Shown: positions 35,094-46,507 of the stretch, one piece after another
Position numbering within the stretch: the first letter of the stretch is position 1
Layout: each line of letters begins with the position of its first letter
NCBI RefSeq assembly: GCF_963082655.1
Contig: NC_081552.1
Span: 56,360,737 to 56,424,736, forward strand
DNA from: Stomoxys calcitrans
Taxonomy: Eukaryota; Arthropoda; Insecta; Diptera; Muscidae
Length of the DNA stretch: 64,000 nt
Direction: 5' to 3'
The notes under the pieces: generated by a model
What the model saw: only the letters and a program-made list of their open reading frames with translations
What the model was told of the DNA's origin: nothing
The model's database searches: none
Translations under genes and position numbers: made by a program

Positions 35094-35701
35094 TATTTTG
35101 ACTTATTTGTAAAAGTCGTAAAAACTGCGTTCTGGAAATCTTTTTTAATGTTTCTATTAAGGAAATTTCTTATTTGAATATACAAATCTTTGTCTGCACC
35201 CCTTGTTTCACTTTCATTATAATAAATTGTTTTCTCCATTCCTTCATAATCATCATTGATTATTTTGGACGTATTGATTGTTTATTTATTCATCGGCATT
35301 GCTATGCAAATAAATTAAAATAAGCCAATTTAAAATATTCACATATTTAAACAGAACTTCAATATGGATAAAGTTAAGCAGCTTAAAAAAAACTTTTTGT
35401 GGTTCAGTTGTATTAAAATTCAAGCAAACAATGAGAATATACATAATACAAATATCCATAGAATCGATAATCGATAAAAAAAAGTCTCCTGAAATGAAAA
35501 AAGTTTTGCCTCTTATTTAATGCTATTATCTGAATTTGGCTCTTACGGTCTGTCATGTGTTTTGGTTACTTTGGGCCGTTTTTCCAAAGGGTGTCGAGAC
35601 GACGGAAAGTCTCTCCCCAACTTTATTGCTCTGCTAAGGCTCCCACTATTGTGGCTACTGGCTTTATAGCTCATTGTTGCTTTGCTTTTGCTTCTTTGAA
35701 A
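35094..35701. other. AT-rich unique DNA, no gene recognised
   Basis: No repeat signature and no supported frame; a CTTTGGGCCGTTTTTCCAAAG inverted repeat-like patch is at 35569-35589. Confidence 0.45.
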
Positions 35702-36926
35702 ACAAGTAAAAACGTGTTAAGTTCGACCGAGCCGAACTTTGGATATCCACTACCATGGATAAATTAGCCATCCTCTGTAATAACAACTCCACTTCCACAT
35801 GGAGGCAACCTTTTCGCAGAGGCAAGGTTGTCTGAATATGACGCGGAACGCCTGGCTTGGAATCCTAGCGGGAATGTCAGAAAAAAAACGTTCAGCGGTT
35901 GTCTTCTCCTCCTATATATATATATATATATATATGCCATGTAAAAACCTCTCTCCAAAGAGGAGGGCACGCCGTTCGGACTCGACTATAAAGAGGAGAA
36001 GTGTTCATGGGCAATATTTGCTTTTGCATTTACTACATCCATGGTAATATGGAAATGGGGCCTGGTCTGGATCATATTTCATTCAGGTCCCAAGAACTCC
36101 TATATAAAGCACAGTTTCTGTGAAATCGGACAACAAATCCACTTTTTATGGGATGGCAGCTATATCTAAATATAGTCTTATCTAAATCAGACTCTGATCG
36201 GTTGACGGGAGGCTTATTACAAGTTATTGTGGCAAATTCCAGCGAAATATGGGCTTAAGACCCTTAAGACCCCGATCTAAACCATATTTGAGTCGGATAT
36301 GGGGAGGCTTTAATCAACTCACTATTTAAAATGTCAGCGAATTTCGACAATAATTTCTTTTTATGGGCTTCAGATCTTAAATCAGTAGATAGGCCTATAT
36401 GACAGCTATATCTAAATATGGCCCGATCTGAAAGATATTTTTAAAGATATGTTTATAATTAAATAGAAATCGGATAATAAATGTGTCTATTAAGGGCTTA
36501 AGAAACCGGCATATCAGTCTATATGGCAGCTATATATATATATATATAGTACGACCCTTGGTGTGAATAGTACAGCTTCCTGTTTAAAATTTTAGCGATA
36601 TCAGGCAAAAAATGCGGCTTTTACGGACTCAAGACAATTAATCGGCAGATCGGTCTATATGATGGCTATATCTAAATATAGTCCGATTTGGCCCATGCAA
36701 GGACATAACCTGAGTATAAAAGAAATACGAGTCTGTGCAAAATATCAACTGAATTTTTAAAGACGGTACGTGATTATAACTGACGGACATACGAACATCG
36801 TTAAATCGGCTTAGAATTTTTTGATGATCCGAAATATATGTACCTTGTAGGGCCGAAAATGGAAATTTCGATGTGTTGAAAACGGAATGACTAGGTGAAT
36901 ATACCCCCTATGTTGGTGGGTATAAA
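35702..36926 (-). mobile_element. H-B-like element with nested SINE
   Basis: Hairpin end ACAAGTAAAAACGTGTTAAG with an imperfect palindrome (GTTCGACCGAGCCGAAC), then GGATATCCACTACCATGG. A SINE fills about 35790-36045, after which diverged monomers (TATGGCAGCTATATCTAAAT) continue. It ends TATGTTGGTGGGTATAAAA. A short TA run is at 36531-36548. Confidence 0.72.
35790..36045 (+). mobile_element. tRNA-derived SINE, diverged, with TA run
   Basis: Head with TCGCAGAGGCAAGG (A-box-like) and CTTGGAATCCTAGCG (decayed B box), then TTCAGCGGTTGTC, a TA microsatellite at 35913-35934, GCCATGTAAAAACC, CTCCAAAGAGG and CACGCCGTTCGGACTCG as in the SINE at 40517-40836. Ends near GGGCAATATTTGC. Target duplications are unclear. 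Confidence 0.75.
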
Positions 36927-37003
36927 AATTTTAAAATATGTGTAAAGAAAAATTCTTACGGTTATCAACAAATGTAAATGACCATATATGCAACTCTCTT
37001 ATT

Positions 37004-38661
37004 ATTATACCCTCCACCATAAGATGGGGGGTATACTAATTTCGTCATTCTGTTTGTAACTACTCGAAATATTCGTCTGAGACCCCATAAAGTATATATA
37101 TTCTTGATCGTCGCGACATTTTATGTCGATCTAGCCATGTCCGTCCGTCTGTCCGTCCGTCCGTCCGTCCGTCCGTCCGTCCGTCTGTCTGTCGAAAGCA
37201 CGCTAACTTCCGAAGGAGTAAAGCTAGCCGCTTGAAATTTTGCACAAATACTTCTTATTAGTGTAGGTCGGTTGGTATTGTAAATGGGCCATATCGGTCT
37301 ATGTTTTGATATAGCTGCCATATAAACCGATCTTGGGTCTTGACTTCTTGAGCCTCTAGAGTGCGCAATTCTTATCCGATTGGAATGAAATTTTGCACGA
37401 CGTGTTTTGTTATGATATCCAACAACTGTGCCAAGTATGGTTCAAATCGGTCCATAACCTGACATAGCTGCCATATAAACCGATCTTGGGTCTTGATTTC
37501 TTGAGCCTCTAGCGTGCGCAATTCTTATCCGATCAGAATGAAATTTTGCACGACGTGTTTTGTTATGACTTCCAACAACTGTGCCAAGTATGGTTCAAAT
37601 CGGTCCATAACCTGATATAGCTGCCATATAAACCGATCTTGGGTCTTGACTTCTTGAGCCTCTAGAGTGCGCAATTCTTATCCGATTGAAATGAAATTTT
37701 GCACGACGTGCTTTGTTATTATATCCAACAACTGTGCCAAGTATGGTTCAAATCGGCCCATAACTTGATATAGCTGCCATATAAACCGATCTTGGGTCTT
37801 GACTTCTTGAGCCTCTAGAGGGCGCAATTCTTATCCGAATGGAATGAAATTTTGCACGACGTGTTTTGTTATGATACCCAACTACTGTGCCAAGTATGGT
37901 TTAAATCGGTCCATAACCTGATATAGCTGCCATATAAACCGATCTTGGGTCTTGATTTCTTCAGCCTCTAGAGGGCACAATTCTTATCCGATTTGAATGA
38001 ATTTTTGCACCAAGTATTTCGTTATGATATTCAACAACTTTGCCAAGTATGGTTCAAATCGGTCCATAACCTGATATAGCTGTCATATAAACAGATCTGG
38101 TGATTTGACTTCTTGAGCTTCTAGAGGGCACAATTCCTATCCGATTTGGCTGAAATTTTGCATGACGTATTTTATTTTTACTTTCAACAACTGTGTCAAA
38201 TAAGGTTCAAATCGGTTCATAACCTGATATAGCTGCCATATAAACCGATCTGGGATCTTGACTTCTTGACTCCTAGAGGTCGCAATTATTATCCGATATG
38301 CCTGAAATTTTGTACGACGGATCCTCTCATGACCATCAACAAACGTGTTTATTATGGTCTGAATCGGTCTATAGCCCTACACAGATCCCATATAAATCGT
38401 TCTCTCTATTTTATTTCGTGAGCCCCAATGGGCGCAATTCTTATACGAATTGGCTGAAATTTTACACAGGTCTCCAACATATAATTTAATTGTGGTCCGA
38501 ACCGGACCATATCTTGATATCGTTTTAATAGCAGAGCAAGTCTTTTCTTATATCCTTTTTTGCCTAAGAAGAGATGCCGGGAAAAGAACTCGGCAAATGC
38601 GATCCATGGTGGAGGGTATATAAGATTCGGCCCGGCCGAACTTAGCACGCTTTTACTTGTT
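37004..38661 (+). mobile_element. H-A element, complete reference-like copy
   Basis: The cleanest full copy: TATACCCTCCACCATAAGATGG start, leader with TATATATTCTTGATCGTCG, GTCC tract (37138-37193), and seven or eight monomers; GATCTTGGGTC recurs at 37329 and 37482, exactly 153 apart. It ends CCATGGTGGAGGGTATATAAG, hairpin ATTCGGCCCGGCCGAACTT and TTTTACTTGTT. The start and end carry a 15-bp inverted terminal motif, and the start itself can fold (ACCCTCCACCAT/ATGGGGGGT). Confidence 0.9.
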
Positions 38662-38977
38662 CTCTTTAAAGCTACTTGCTGTATCACAATAGGCAATTTA
38701 AATGGGTAATGGTGTCATATCATCCCCCAGCCATCCTAAAAGTGTGGCCTACTTGTCATTCAGAGATACAGCCAACTAATCTTGGTATTACAAATGTTTC
38801 CATACACACATATATCCTGCATACTTGTCTCAAAAACTCCAGGGATTCTTGTCATTCGGTGCTCAAAAGAAGACTGACTTTTGCCATCATCATTAAAAGC
38901 GACTGCCAGGCAGGCGGTCATTCATATTTTTCTGTTGTGACTTGATATGTGTTTTTGTTTTTGGTATGAATATATTA
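38662..38977. other. Unique spacer, no gene recognised
   Basis: About 0.3 kb without repeat signature; an 89-codon frame here has no recognisable domain. Confidence 0.4.
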
Positions 38978-39479
38978 TTATACCCTACACCCCTACTGTG
39001 ATACAGGGTATTATAACGTAGTGCATTCATTTGTAACACCCAGAAGGAAGAGTGATGAACTCATTGATAAGTATGCCGATCGACTCAGAATCACTTACTG
39101 ATTCGATTTAGCTATGCCGGTCTGTCTGTCCGTCTGCCCATGTTAATTTGTTTACAAACTACAGGTCGCAGTTTTCATCCGATCGTCTTCAAATTTGGTA
39201 CAGGCTTGTTTTTCGGCCAAAATACGAGGCCTATTGAAATTGGAAAAATTGTTTCAGATTTAGATATACCTCGCATATATATGTTAACCAGATTTGCAGT
39301 AATATTGCATTAAAATGGTCATTTGTTAACCGATTGTCTCGATATTTGGCAGGAAGGATTTTTTATCATGGAAATCGGTTCAAATTGAGATATAACTCTC
39401 ATATATATATATATCGCCCGATTTTAACTTCTAGAATCACAACAAGCGTATTTATGGACCCATCTTGCCAAAAAAAAAA

Positions 39480-39530
<51 letters not shown>

Positions 39531-39780
39531 TTTATATATATATATAAATTTTTTTGTAAAATCGGTTTGAGAATTAGATATAGCTCCTACATATATGTGC
39601 GTCAGATTTTGGGTAATTTTTGATAATGTTGTAATTTGTCAACCGTAATTATTGCAGTTTGAACATATTTCCTCGAAATTTGATACGGATTGTTTGATAA
39701 CCCATCTGAAAACATCCGGCGAGGTCGATCAATATTGGTTCAGAATTGGATATAGCTCCCACATTGTTATGATAGGGTAA
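38978..39780 (+). mobile_element. H-C element, 3' end missing, with TA microsatellite
   Basis: Start TTATACCCTACACCCCTACTG followed by GGGTATTATA (a foldable start), AGGAAGAGTGATGAACTCAT, GCCGATCGACTCAG and a GTCTGTCTGTCCGTCTG tract. Three diverged units follow with TCGGTT(C/T)A and GATATA(A/G)CTC. A (TA)n run occupies about 39480-39548. It stops after ATATAGCTCCCACATTG without a hairpin end. Confidence 0.7.
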
Positions 39781-40239
39781 ATGTAGCAGTCGGCCCCGCC
39801 CGTTTTTTGCCCTTCCGTACTGTTTTTTTTTTTTTGGAATTTTTATGGTGAAACGGAGAAGGAATTCCCTATTTTGTTTAACATTAAATAACAGCTGTGA
39901 GTGCGCACTACATACACTGAAGGAACGAAGTACATTGAAGAACGGGAGTAAGGGAAGGGAGATGCTTTTATGTGCTTCTTTATAAGTAAAAAGGATTCTG
40001 TTTTTTGTGCAACCAAAACTGGAATGCTGAGCTATGACTAAATAATGTAACATAAGAAACCTTCAGTTTTTTTTTTGGTTATACGTTTCTCCTCTAAATC
40101 AACGCTCAGTGATAATTTAGCAGAAATGAAGAAACATCTTTTAGTGAAACAATATTTAATTTATTCCTTTCATGAAAGGGATTGGACGAATTCATCAATT
40201 CGCTTCTTAAAAATAAATCTGTAGAAATATATATTTGAA
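39781..40239. other. Unique DNA with poly-T runs, no gene recognised
   Basis: Poly-T at about 39819-39835 and 40068-40077. A 134-codon minus-strand frame extends into the H-C element and has no recognisable domain, so I do not call it. Confidence 0.4.
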
Positions 40240-40351
40240 ACAAGTAAAAGCGTGCTAAGTTCGGCCGGGCCGAATCTTATATACGCTCCACCATGGATCG
40301 CATTTGTCGAGTTCTTTTCCCGGCATCTCTTCTTAGGCAAAAAAGGATATA
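40240..40351 (-). mobile_element. H-A hairpin-end fragment
   Basis: ACAAGTAAAAGCGTGCTAAG, palindrome GTTCGGCCGGGCCGAAT, terminal motif with CTCCACCATGG, then GGCATCTCTTCTTAGGC. After 112 bases it is cut by the hairpin end of an H-B copy. Confidence 0.8.
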
Positions 40352-41630
40352 AATAAGTAAAAAGGCGTTAAGTTCGTCCGGACCGAACCTTGGATACCCA
40401 CCACCTCGGATATATATGTAAACCACCTTTACTCAAAATCCGGTGCAAAATGCGTACCTTATGCCCCATAGCAGCTATATCAATATATGTTACGATTTGG
40501 ACCAGATACTAATAAGGCCACCGTAGCGCAGAGGTTAGCATGTCCTCCTATGACGCTGAAAGCCTGGGTTCGTATCCTGGCGAGACCATCAGAAAAAAAT
40601 TTCAGCGGTGGTTTTCCCCTCCTAATGCTGGCAACATTTGTGAGGCACAATGCCATGTAAAACTTCCCTCCAAAGAGGTGTCGCACTGCCGCACGCCGTT
40701 CGGACTCGGCTATAAAAAGGAGGCCCCTTATCATTGAGTTTAAAACTTGAATCGGACTGCACTCATTGATATGTGAGATGTTTGCCCCTGTTCCTTAGTG
40801 GATTAATGTGGATGTTAATGGGCAAAATTTGCATTTTACTAATAAGTAAATGTTATTGTTCAATTGTATATAACAAAATATTGGTCTTTTTAGTAGTTAT
40901 ATCTTAACTTAACTCTTTGTCCCAAATTTCGGCAACATCCGACTATAAATGCTCTTTTTATGGCCCCAAAACCTAAAACCGAGAGATCGGTCTATATGGC
41001 AGCTATATCCAAATCTGGACCGATCTGAGCCAAATTGACGGAGGATGTTGAAGTGCCTAATACAACTCACTGTCTCAAATTTCAGCAAAATCGGGTAATA
41101 AATGTAGCTTTTATGGGCCGATGACCCTAAATCGGAGGATCGGTCTATATGGCAGCTATATCCAAATCTGAACCGATCTGGGCCAAATTAAGGAAGGATG
41201 TCGAAAGGCCTAACACAACTCACAGTCCCAAATTTCAGCAAAATCGGGTAATAAATGTAGCTTTTAAGGGCCTGTGACCCTAAATCGGAGGATCGGTCTA
41301 TATGGCAGCTATATCCAAATCTCAACCGATCGAAGGACCTAAGGCAACTCACTGCCACAAATTTCAGCAAAATCGGATAATAAATATGGATTTTATGGGC
41401 CTAAGACCCTAAATCGGAGGATCGGTCTATATGGGGTCTATATCAAGATATAGTCCGATATAGCCCATCTTCGAACTTAACCTGCTTACGGACAAAAAAG
41501 AATCTGTGCAATTTCAGCTCAATATCTCTATTTTTAAAGACTGTAGCGTGATTTCAACAGACAGACGGACGGACATGTCTAGATCGTCTTAGATTTTTAT
41601 GCTGATCAAGAATATATATACTTTACTAGC
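40352..41630 (-). mobile_element. H-B element with nested SINE, 5-type end lost
   Basis: Hairpin end ATAAGTAAAAAGGCGTTAAG with GTTCGTCCGGACCGAAC, GGATACCCACCACCTCGG, a SINE at 40517-40836, then four 153-bp monomers. It runs to GACAGACGGACGGACATG and ATATATATACTTTA, where the R130 head begins and the terminal GGTGGTGGGTATA is absent. Confidence 0.82.
40517..40836 (+). mobile_element. tRNA-derived SINE with perfect 10-bp target duplication
   Basis: Flanked by TACTAATAAG at 40507-40516 and 40837-40846. tRNA-like head: A-box-like GTAGCGCAGAGGTTAGCA (about 40523) and B box GGGTTCGTATCCTGG (about 40566). The body has TTTCAGCGGTGGTTTTCCCC, TCCAAAGAGGTGTCGC, ACGCCGTTCGGACTCGGC, TATAAAAAGGAGG and GATATGTGAGATGTTTGCC. 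It ends GGGCAAAATTTGCATTT with no long poly-A. The 320-bp length and TSD indicate a whole copy, inserted into the H-B element. Transcription would be by RNA polymerase III. Confidence 0.9.
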
Positions 41631-43262
41631 TGACCCGGGTCCGCTCCGCTGCTACTTCTTTTACTTTATAAGGAACAAAAGTTTCCTTGGAATATTTATT
41701 TTCGACAACTAAAGAGATTTTAGTGAAATACCATGCTACGACAATAGTATATCACTTGACTAGCAATTTAACAATGTAAATGGCTTTGTCCGAATCCCAT
41801 ATGATCTTTATTGGTCTACGAGTTTAAGTTGGATGTAAGGTGTACTCTTAAATTCTTAAAATACTTCATTTCAGCCCCCTACTCTATGATATCTAATTTA
41901 GTGGTGTTTTCGGGGGTGAGGTGGTCTTTCAGGCACTTGGCCCTGAAAAAATATCAGCATCGTGCTCTTCTTTCAAAAACCATTTATTTAAACCCCATAT
42001 TGCCATTGGTTTGGGGGAGTTTACACGATTAGGCGTCCCCCAAACACATGGCAAAAAATAGGTTATCAAATTCGTTTTCTAATCTCAAATACCACATATT
42101 GGCATGGTCGAAAATTTGTTACCCTTTGCTGGGTGTTTTGGGAAAGGGGTGATTCACTTAATACATGGTCCTACATTTGGATATCAAATTCGTATTCTAC
42201 TCCCAAATACCTTTATTTGAGCCCCATTTTGCGATGGTCACTAAAAAATTGCTGCTTGTGTGGAATCTTGGGAAAGGGGTTGACCCCCAGAAAATTGGTC
42301 CCGAAAGTGGGTATCATTTCTTGCTCTACCCCCCAAATACCTTTCATTTAATCTCCACATTGACATGGTCGGTAAATATGGCCGATTGTGTTTTGGATTG
42401 GGGTGGTCCCCCAAACACTAAGCCCTGAAATTATATCAGCAACGTGCTCTATTCTCATATATCTATATATCAATCATTTGAACCCCATATTGCCATTGGC
42501 CTCAAAATTGGATATCAAATTCGTTTTCAAATCTCATTTAAACTCCTTATTGCAAAAGTCAGCAAATATGTCCGGTTTGGGGTATTGGCTGTAAAAACAT
42601 AAATATTTAGTTCCACTCTCTTTACAAACCAAATTGTCTTGGTGAGCAAATACGTCCTATTTGGGGGTTGTTATGGTGGTGGTACCTTCCCTGGGCAGTT
42701 GGTTTTAATGTTGATATCAGATACATGGTCTACTCCCATACACCTTTAATTTCAGCCCAATATTTCCATAGTCGGCAAACGTGACGAGCTTGGGGGGTGT
42801 TTTGGGGGATGGGCGTCCACTCAGTGAGTTGGCCTCGAATATATATATCGGATTCGCGTTCTACACTAAAAAACCCTCTTATTTAGGTGGTGTTGTGAGG
42901 TTGGCGTGCCCCATAGACACTTTTCCCAAATATTGATATCAGATTCGTGCTTTACTCACAAAGACCTTTCATTTGAGCCCCATATGGGAATGGTCGTAAA
43001 TTTGTCCCCTTGGGGGGATGTTTTTGGGGAGAGGGGGCCCCCAAAAACTTGGTCCCATATTTGGATATCAGATTCTAATTCTATATTCAAATACCTTTTA
43101 TTTAAGACCCATATTCCCATGGTCAGTAAATAAGTCCTGTTTGGGGGTGTTTTGAGGAAGGGGTCCACCCCCAGAAACGTAGTCCCACATTTGGATATCA
43201 GACCCGTATTCTACTCGCAAGTACCTTTCATTTGAGTCCCATATTGCCATGATCGGTAAATA
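41631..43262 (+). repeat. R130 tandem-repeat element, head and core
   Basis: Head CTAGCTGACCCGGGTCCGC, then about a dozen diverged units carrying CCTTTCATTTGAGCCCCATA, TTGCCATGGTCGGTAAATA, a G-rich block (GGGGTGTTTTGGGG) and TTGGATATCAGATTCG. ACCCATATTCCC and TCCCATATTGCC at 43109 and 43239 give a period near 130. Strong G-richness on this strand. A mariner copy interrupts it at 43263. No gene seen. Confidence 0.75.
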
Positions 43263-44024
43263 TTGGGTTGCCCAAAAAGTAATTGCAGATTTTTCGGTCG
43301 GCCAAATGAAGTTGATGATGACATAATCAAAGCATTAATCGAATTGGATCGTCATGTAACTGAGCGTGAGATAGGAGAGAAGTTAAATATACCAAAATCA
43401 ACCGTACGTTATCACATAAAAAGTCTTGGACTGGTGATATTTGGGTACCACAGGTATTGAAAGAAATTCATTTAACAAACCGAATCAACGCTTGCGATAT
43501 GCTCCTTAAACGCAATGAATTCGATCCGTTTTTAAAACGAATCATAACTGGAGATGAAAAATGGATTGTTTACAACAACGTTAGTCGAAAACGATCATGG
43601 TCCCAGCATGGTGAATACAGCCATCAAGGAGAAGCGACCAGAATTGGTCAATCGTAAAGGTGTCATATTCCACCAGGACAACGCTAGACCGCTCACATCT
43701 GTGGGGGAAGCTTGGCTGGGAACTTTTGATGCATCCACCATATAGCCCTGACCTTGCACCATCAGACTACCATTTATTTCGATCTTTGCAGAACTCCTTA
43801 AAACTTTCGGCAATGATGAGGCTATAAAATCGCACTTGGTTCGGTTTTTTGCAGATAAAGGCCAGAAGTTCTATGAGCGTGGAATGGAAATTTTCCAGAA
43901 AGATGGCAAAAGGTTATCGAACAAAATGGCAATTATATATTTGATTAAAGTTCATTCTAAGTTTTATTAAAAATGCATTTACTTTTTTTTAAAAAAATCC
44001 GCAATTACTTTTTGGGCAACCCAA
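43263..44024 (+). mobile_element. Deleted mariner element with both termini and TA duplication
   Basis: Inverted termini TTGGGTTGCCCAAAAAGTAA (left) and TTACTTTTTGGGCAACCCAA (right), flanked by TA at 43261-43262 and 44025-44026; excision restores an R130 unit. At 762 bp it is an internally deleted derivative of the same mariner lineage as 6341-7383. Confidence 0.93.
43293..43948 (+). pseudogene. mariner transposase remnant with several deletions
   Basis: Compared with the copy at 6341-7309, the N-terminus up to GRPNEVDDD is missing (43293), and a few bases are lost after KSLGLV (43433). The region between SQHGE (43614) and the AATACAGCC coding ITAIKEKRPEL is gone, as are short pieces near 43701 and 43800. 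Catalytic motifs ITGDEKW, FHQDNARP and YSPDLAPSDYH remain but in different frames. Not functional; terminal repeats could still be used in trans. Confidence 0.9.
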
Positions 44025-44026
44025 TA

Positions 44027-44252
44027 TGTTTGGGGGTTGGGTGGTATTGAGGGGGTGGGGTGGCCCCATAGGGGCTCAAATTAAAGGGGTGGCCCCTTTT
44101 ATTTGAGCCCCATATTTCCATAGTCTGCAAATGTGACGTGCTTGGGGGGTGTTTGGGGGGATGGGCGGCCACTCAGTGAGTTGGCCTCGAAAATATATAT
44201 CGGATTCGATTCATACAAACAAACAAACAAACAAACAAACAAACAAACAAAT
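44027..44252 (+). repeat. R130 repeat continued, ending in (CAAA)n
   Basis: R130 resumes with TGTTTGGGGGTTGG and one further unit, then (ACAA)n at about 44216-44251, where an H-A fragment begins. Confidence 0.65.
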
Positions 44253-44495
44253 CGGATAAGAATTGCGCTCCCTAGATCGGTATATATGTCAGTTATATCA
44301 AAACATGGGCCGATATGGCCCATTTACAATCCCAACCGACCTACACAAATAAACAAAATTGGAATGGGATAGCTTTACTCCTTCATGACGGTCAAGAATA
44401 TAAATACTTTATGGAGTCTTAGACGAATATTTCAAGGAGTTGCAAACAGAATGACGAAATTAGTATACCCCCATGATTTTGTGGAGGGTATAAAA
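44253..44495 (-). mobile_element. H-A 5-type end fragment
   Basis: ATCGGATAAGAATTGCGCTC, TCAAAACATGGGCCGATATG, AATATAAATACTTTATGG and the end TTGTGGAGGGTATAAAA. Hairpin end and GTCC tract are missing. Confidence 0.72.
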
Positions 44496-44538
44496 AATGT
44501 TTTTCACATGTTTAGTCCTTTATGTCCTCCTCGATTTT

Positions 44539-46507
44539 TTTATACCCTCCACCATAAGATGGGGGGTATACTAATTTCGTCATTCTGTTTGTAACTACTC
44601 GAAATATTCGTCTGAGACCCCATAAAGTATATATATTCTTAATCGTCGTGACATTTTATGTCGATCTAGCCATGTCCGTCCGTCTGTCCGTCCGTCCGTC
44701 CGTCCGTCCGTCCGTCCGTCCGTCCGTCTGTCTGTCGAAAGCACGCTAACTTCCGAAGGAGTAAAGCTAGCCGCTTGAAATTTTGCACAAATACTTCTTA
44801 TAAGTGTAGGTCGGTTGGTATTGTAAATGGGCCATATCGGTCCATGTTTTGATATAGCTGCCATATAAACCGATCTTGGGTCTTGACTTCTTGAGCCTCT
44901 AGAGTGCGCAATTATTATCCGATTGGAATGAAATTTTGCACGACGTGTTTTGTTATTATATCAAACAACTGTGCCAAGTATGGTTTAAATCGGTTCATAA
45001 CCTGATATAGCTGCCATATAAACCGATCTTGGGTCTTGATTTCTTGAGCCTCTAGAGGGCGCAATTCTCATCCGATTGAAATGAAATTTTGCACGACGTG
45101 TTTTGCTATTATATCAAACAACTGTGCCAAGTATGGTTCAAATCGGTTTATAACCTGATATAGCTGCCATATACACCGATCTTGGGTCTTGACTTCTTGA
45201 GCCTCTAGAGGGCGCAATTCTCATCCGAATGGAATGGAATTTCGCACGACGTGTTTTGTTATGATACCCAACAACTGTGCCAAGTATGGTTTAAATCGGT
45301 CCATAACCTGATATAGCTGTCATATAAACCGATCTTGGGTCTTGACTTCTTGAGCCTCTAGAGGGCACAATTCTTATCCGATTTGAATGAATTTTTGCAC
45401 GAAGTATTTCGTTGTGATATCCAACAACTGTGCTAAGTATGGTTGAAATCGGTTCATAACCTGATATAGCTGTCATATAAACAGATCTGGGGATTTGACT
45501 TCTTGACCCCTAGAGGTCGCAATTAAAGGGTGATTTTTTTGAGGTTAGGATTTTCATGCATTAGTATTTGACAGATCACGTGGGATTTCAGACATGGTGT
45601 CAAAGAGAAAGATGCTCAGTATGCTTTGACATTTCATCATGAATAGACTTACTAACGAGCAACGCTTGCAAATCATTGAATTTTATTACCAAAATCAGTG
45701 TTCGGTTCGAAATGTGTTCAAATTTTGACAAATTTTGTTCAGCGATGAGGCTCATTTCTGGTTGAATGGCTACGTAAATAAGCAAAATTGCCGCATTTGG
45801 AGTGAAGAGCAACCAGAAGCCGTTCAAGAACTGCCCATGCATCCCGAAAAATGCACTGTTTGGTGTGGTTTGTACGCTGGTGGAATCATTGGACCGTATT
45901 TTTTCAAAGATGCTGTTGGACGCAACGTTACGGTGAATGAACACATTTCGAACCGAACACTGATTTTGGTAATAAAATTCAATGATTTGCAAGCGTTGCT
46001 CGTTAGTAAGTCTATTCATGATGAAATGTCAAAGCATACTGAGCATCTTTCTCTTTGACACCATGTCTGAAATCCCACGTGATCTGTCAAATACTAATGC
46101 ATGAAAATCCTAACCTCAAAAAAATCACCCTTTATAATCCGATATGCCTGAAATTTTGTACGACGGATCCTCTCATGACCATCAACAAACGTGTTTATTA
46201 TGGTCTGAATCGGTTTATAGCCCGATACAGATCCCATATAAATCGATCTCTCTATTTTACTTCGTGAGCCCCAATGGGCGCAATTCTTATACGAATTGGC
46301 TGAAATTTTACACAGGTCTCCAACATATAATTTAATTGTGGTCCGAATCGGACCATATCATGATATCGTTTTAATAGCAGAGCAACTCTTTTCTTATATC
46401 CTTTTTTGCCTAAGAAGAGATGCCGGGAAAAGAACTCGACAAATGCGATCCATGGTGGAGGGTATATAAGATTCGGCCCGGCCGAACTTAGCACGCTTTT
46501 ACTTGTT
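44539..46507 (+). mobile_element. H-A element, complete, with nested MITE
   Basis: Start TTATACCCTCCACCATAAG, GTCC tract (44675-44735), five monomers, the MITE at 45526-46132, a final monomer, GATCCATGGTGGAGGGTATA, hairpin ATTCGGCCCGGCCGAACTT and TTTTACTTGTT. Without the MITE it is colinear with 37004-38661 (junction TCGCAATTA|ATCCGATATG). Confidence 0.9.
45526..46132 (+). mobile_element. 607-bp Tc1/mariner-derived MITE, copy 2
   Basis: Same length and structure as 3217-3823: TA duplication at 45524-45525 and 46133-46134, 194-bp inverted arms and the same transposase fragment in the middle. I see only about two base differences between the copies (GTGTCAAAG versus GTGGCAAAG near 45598, and ACGGTGAATG versus ACGTTGAATG near 45930). 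The arms here are perfect complements at the first of these sites. Confidence 0.92.

Noticed and set aside
37004..38661. H elements as MITEs with ordinary terminal inverted repeats
   Set aside because: The inverted motif is subterminal at one end, a hairpin and fixed tail follow it, and no fixed target duplication is visible; the Helentron-like reading fits better.
39649..40053. 134-codon minus-strand frame
   Set aside because: Spans the edge of an H-C element and poly-T runs; no domain.
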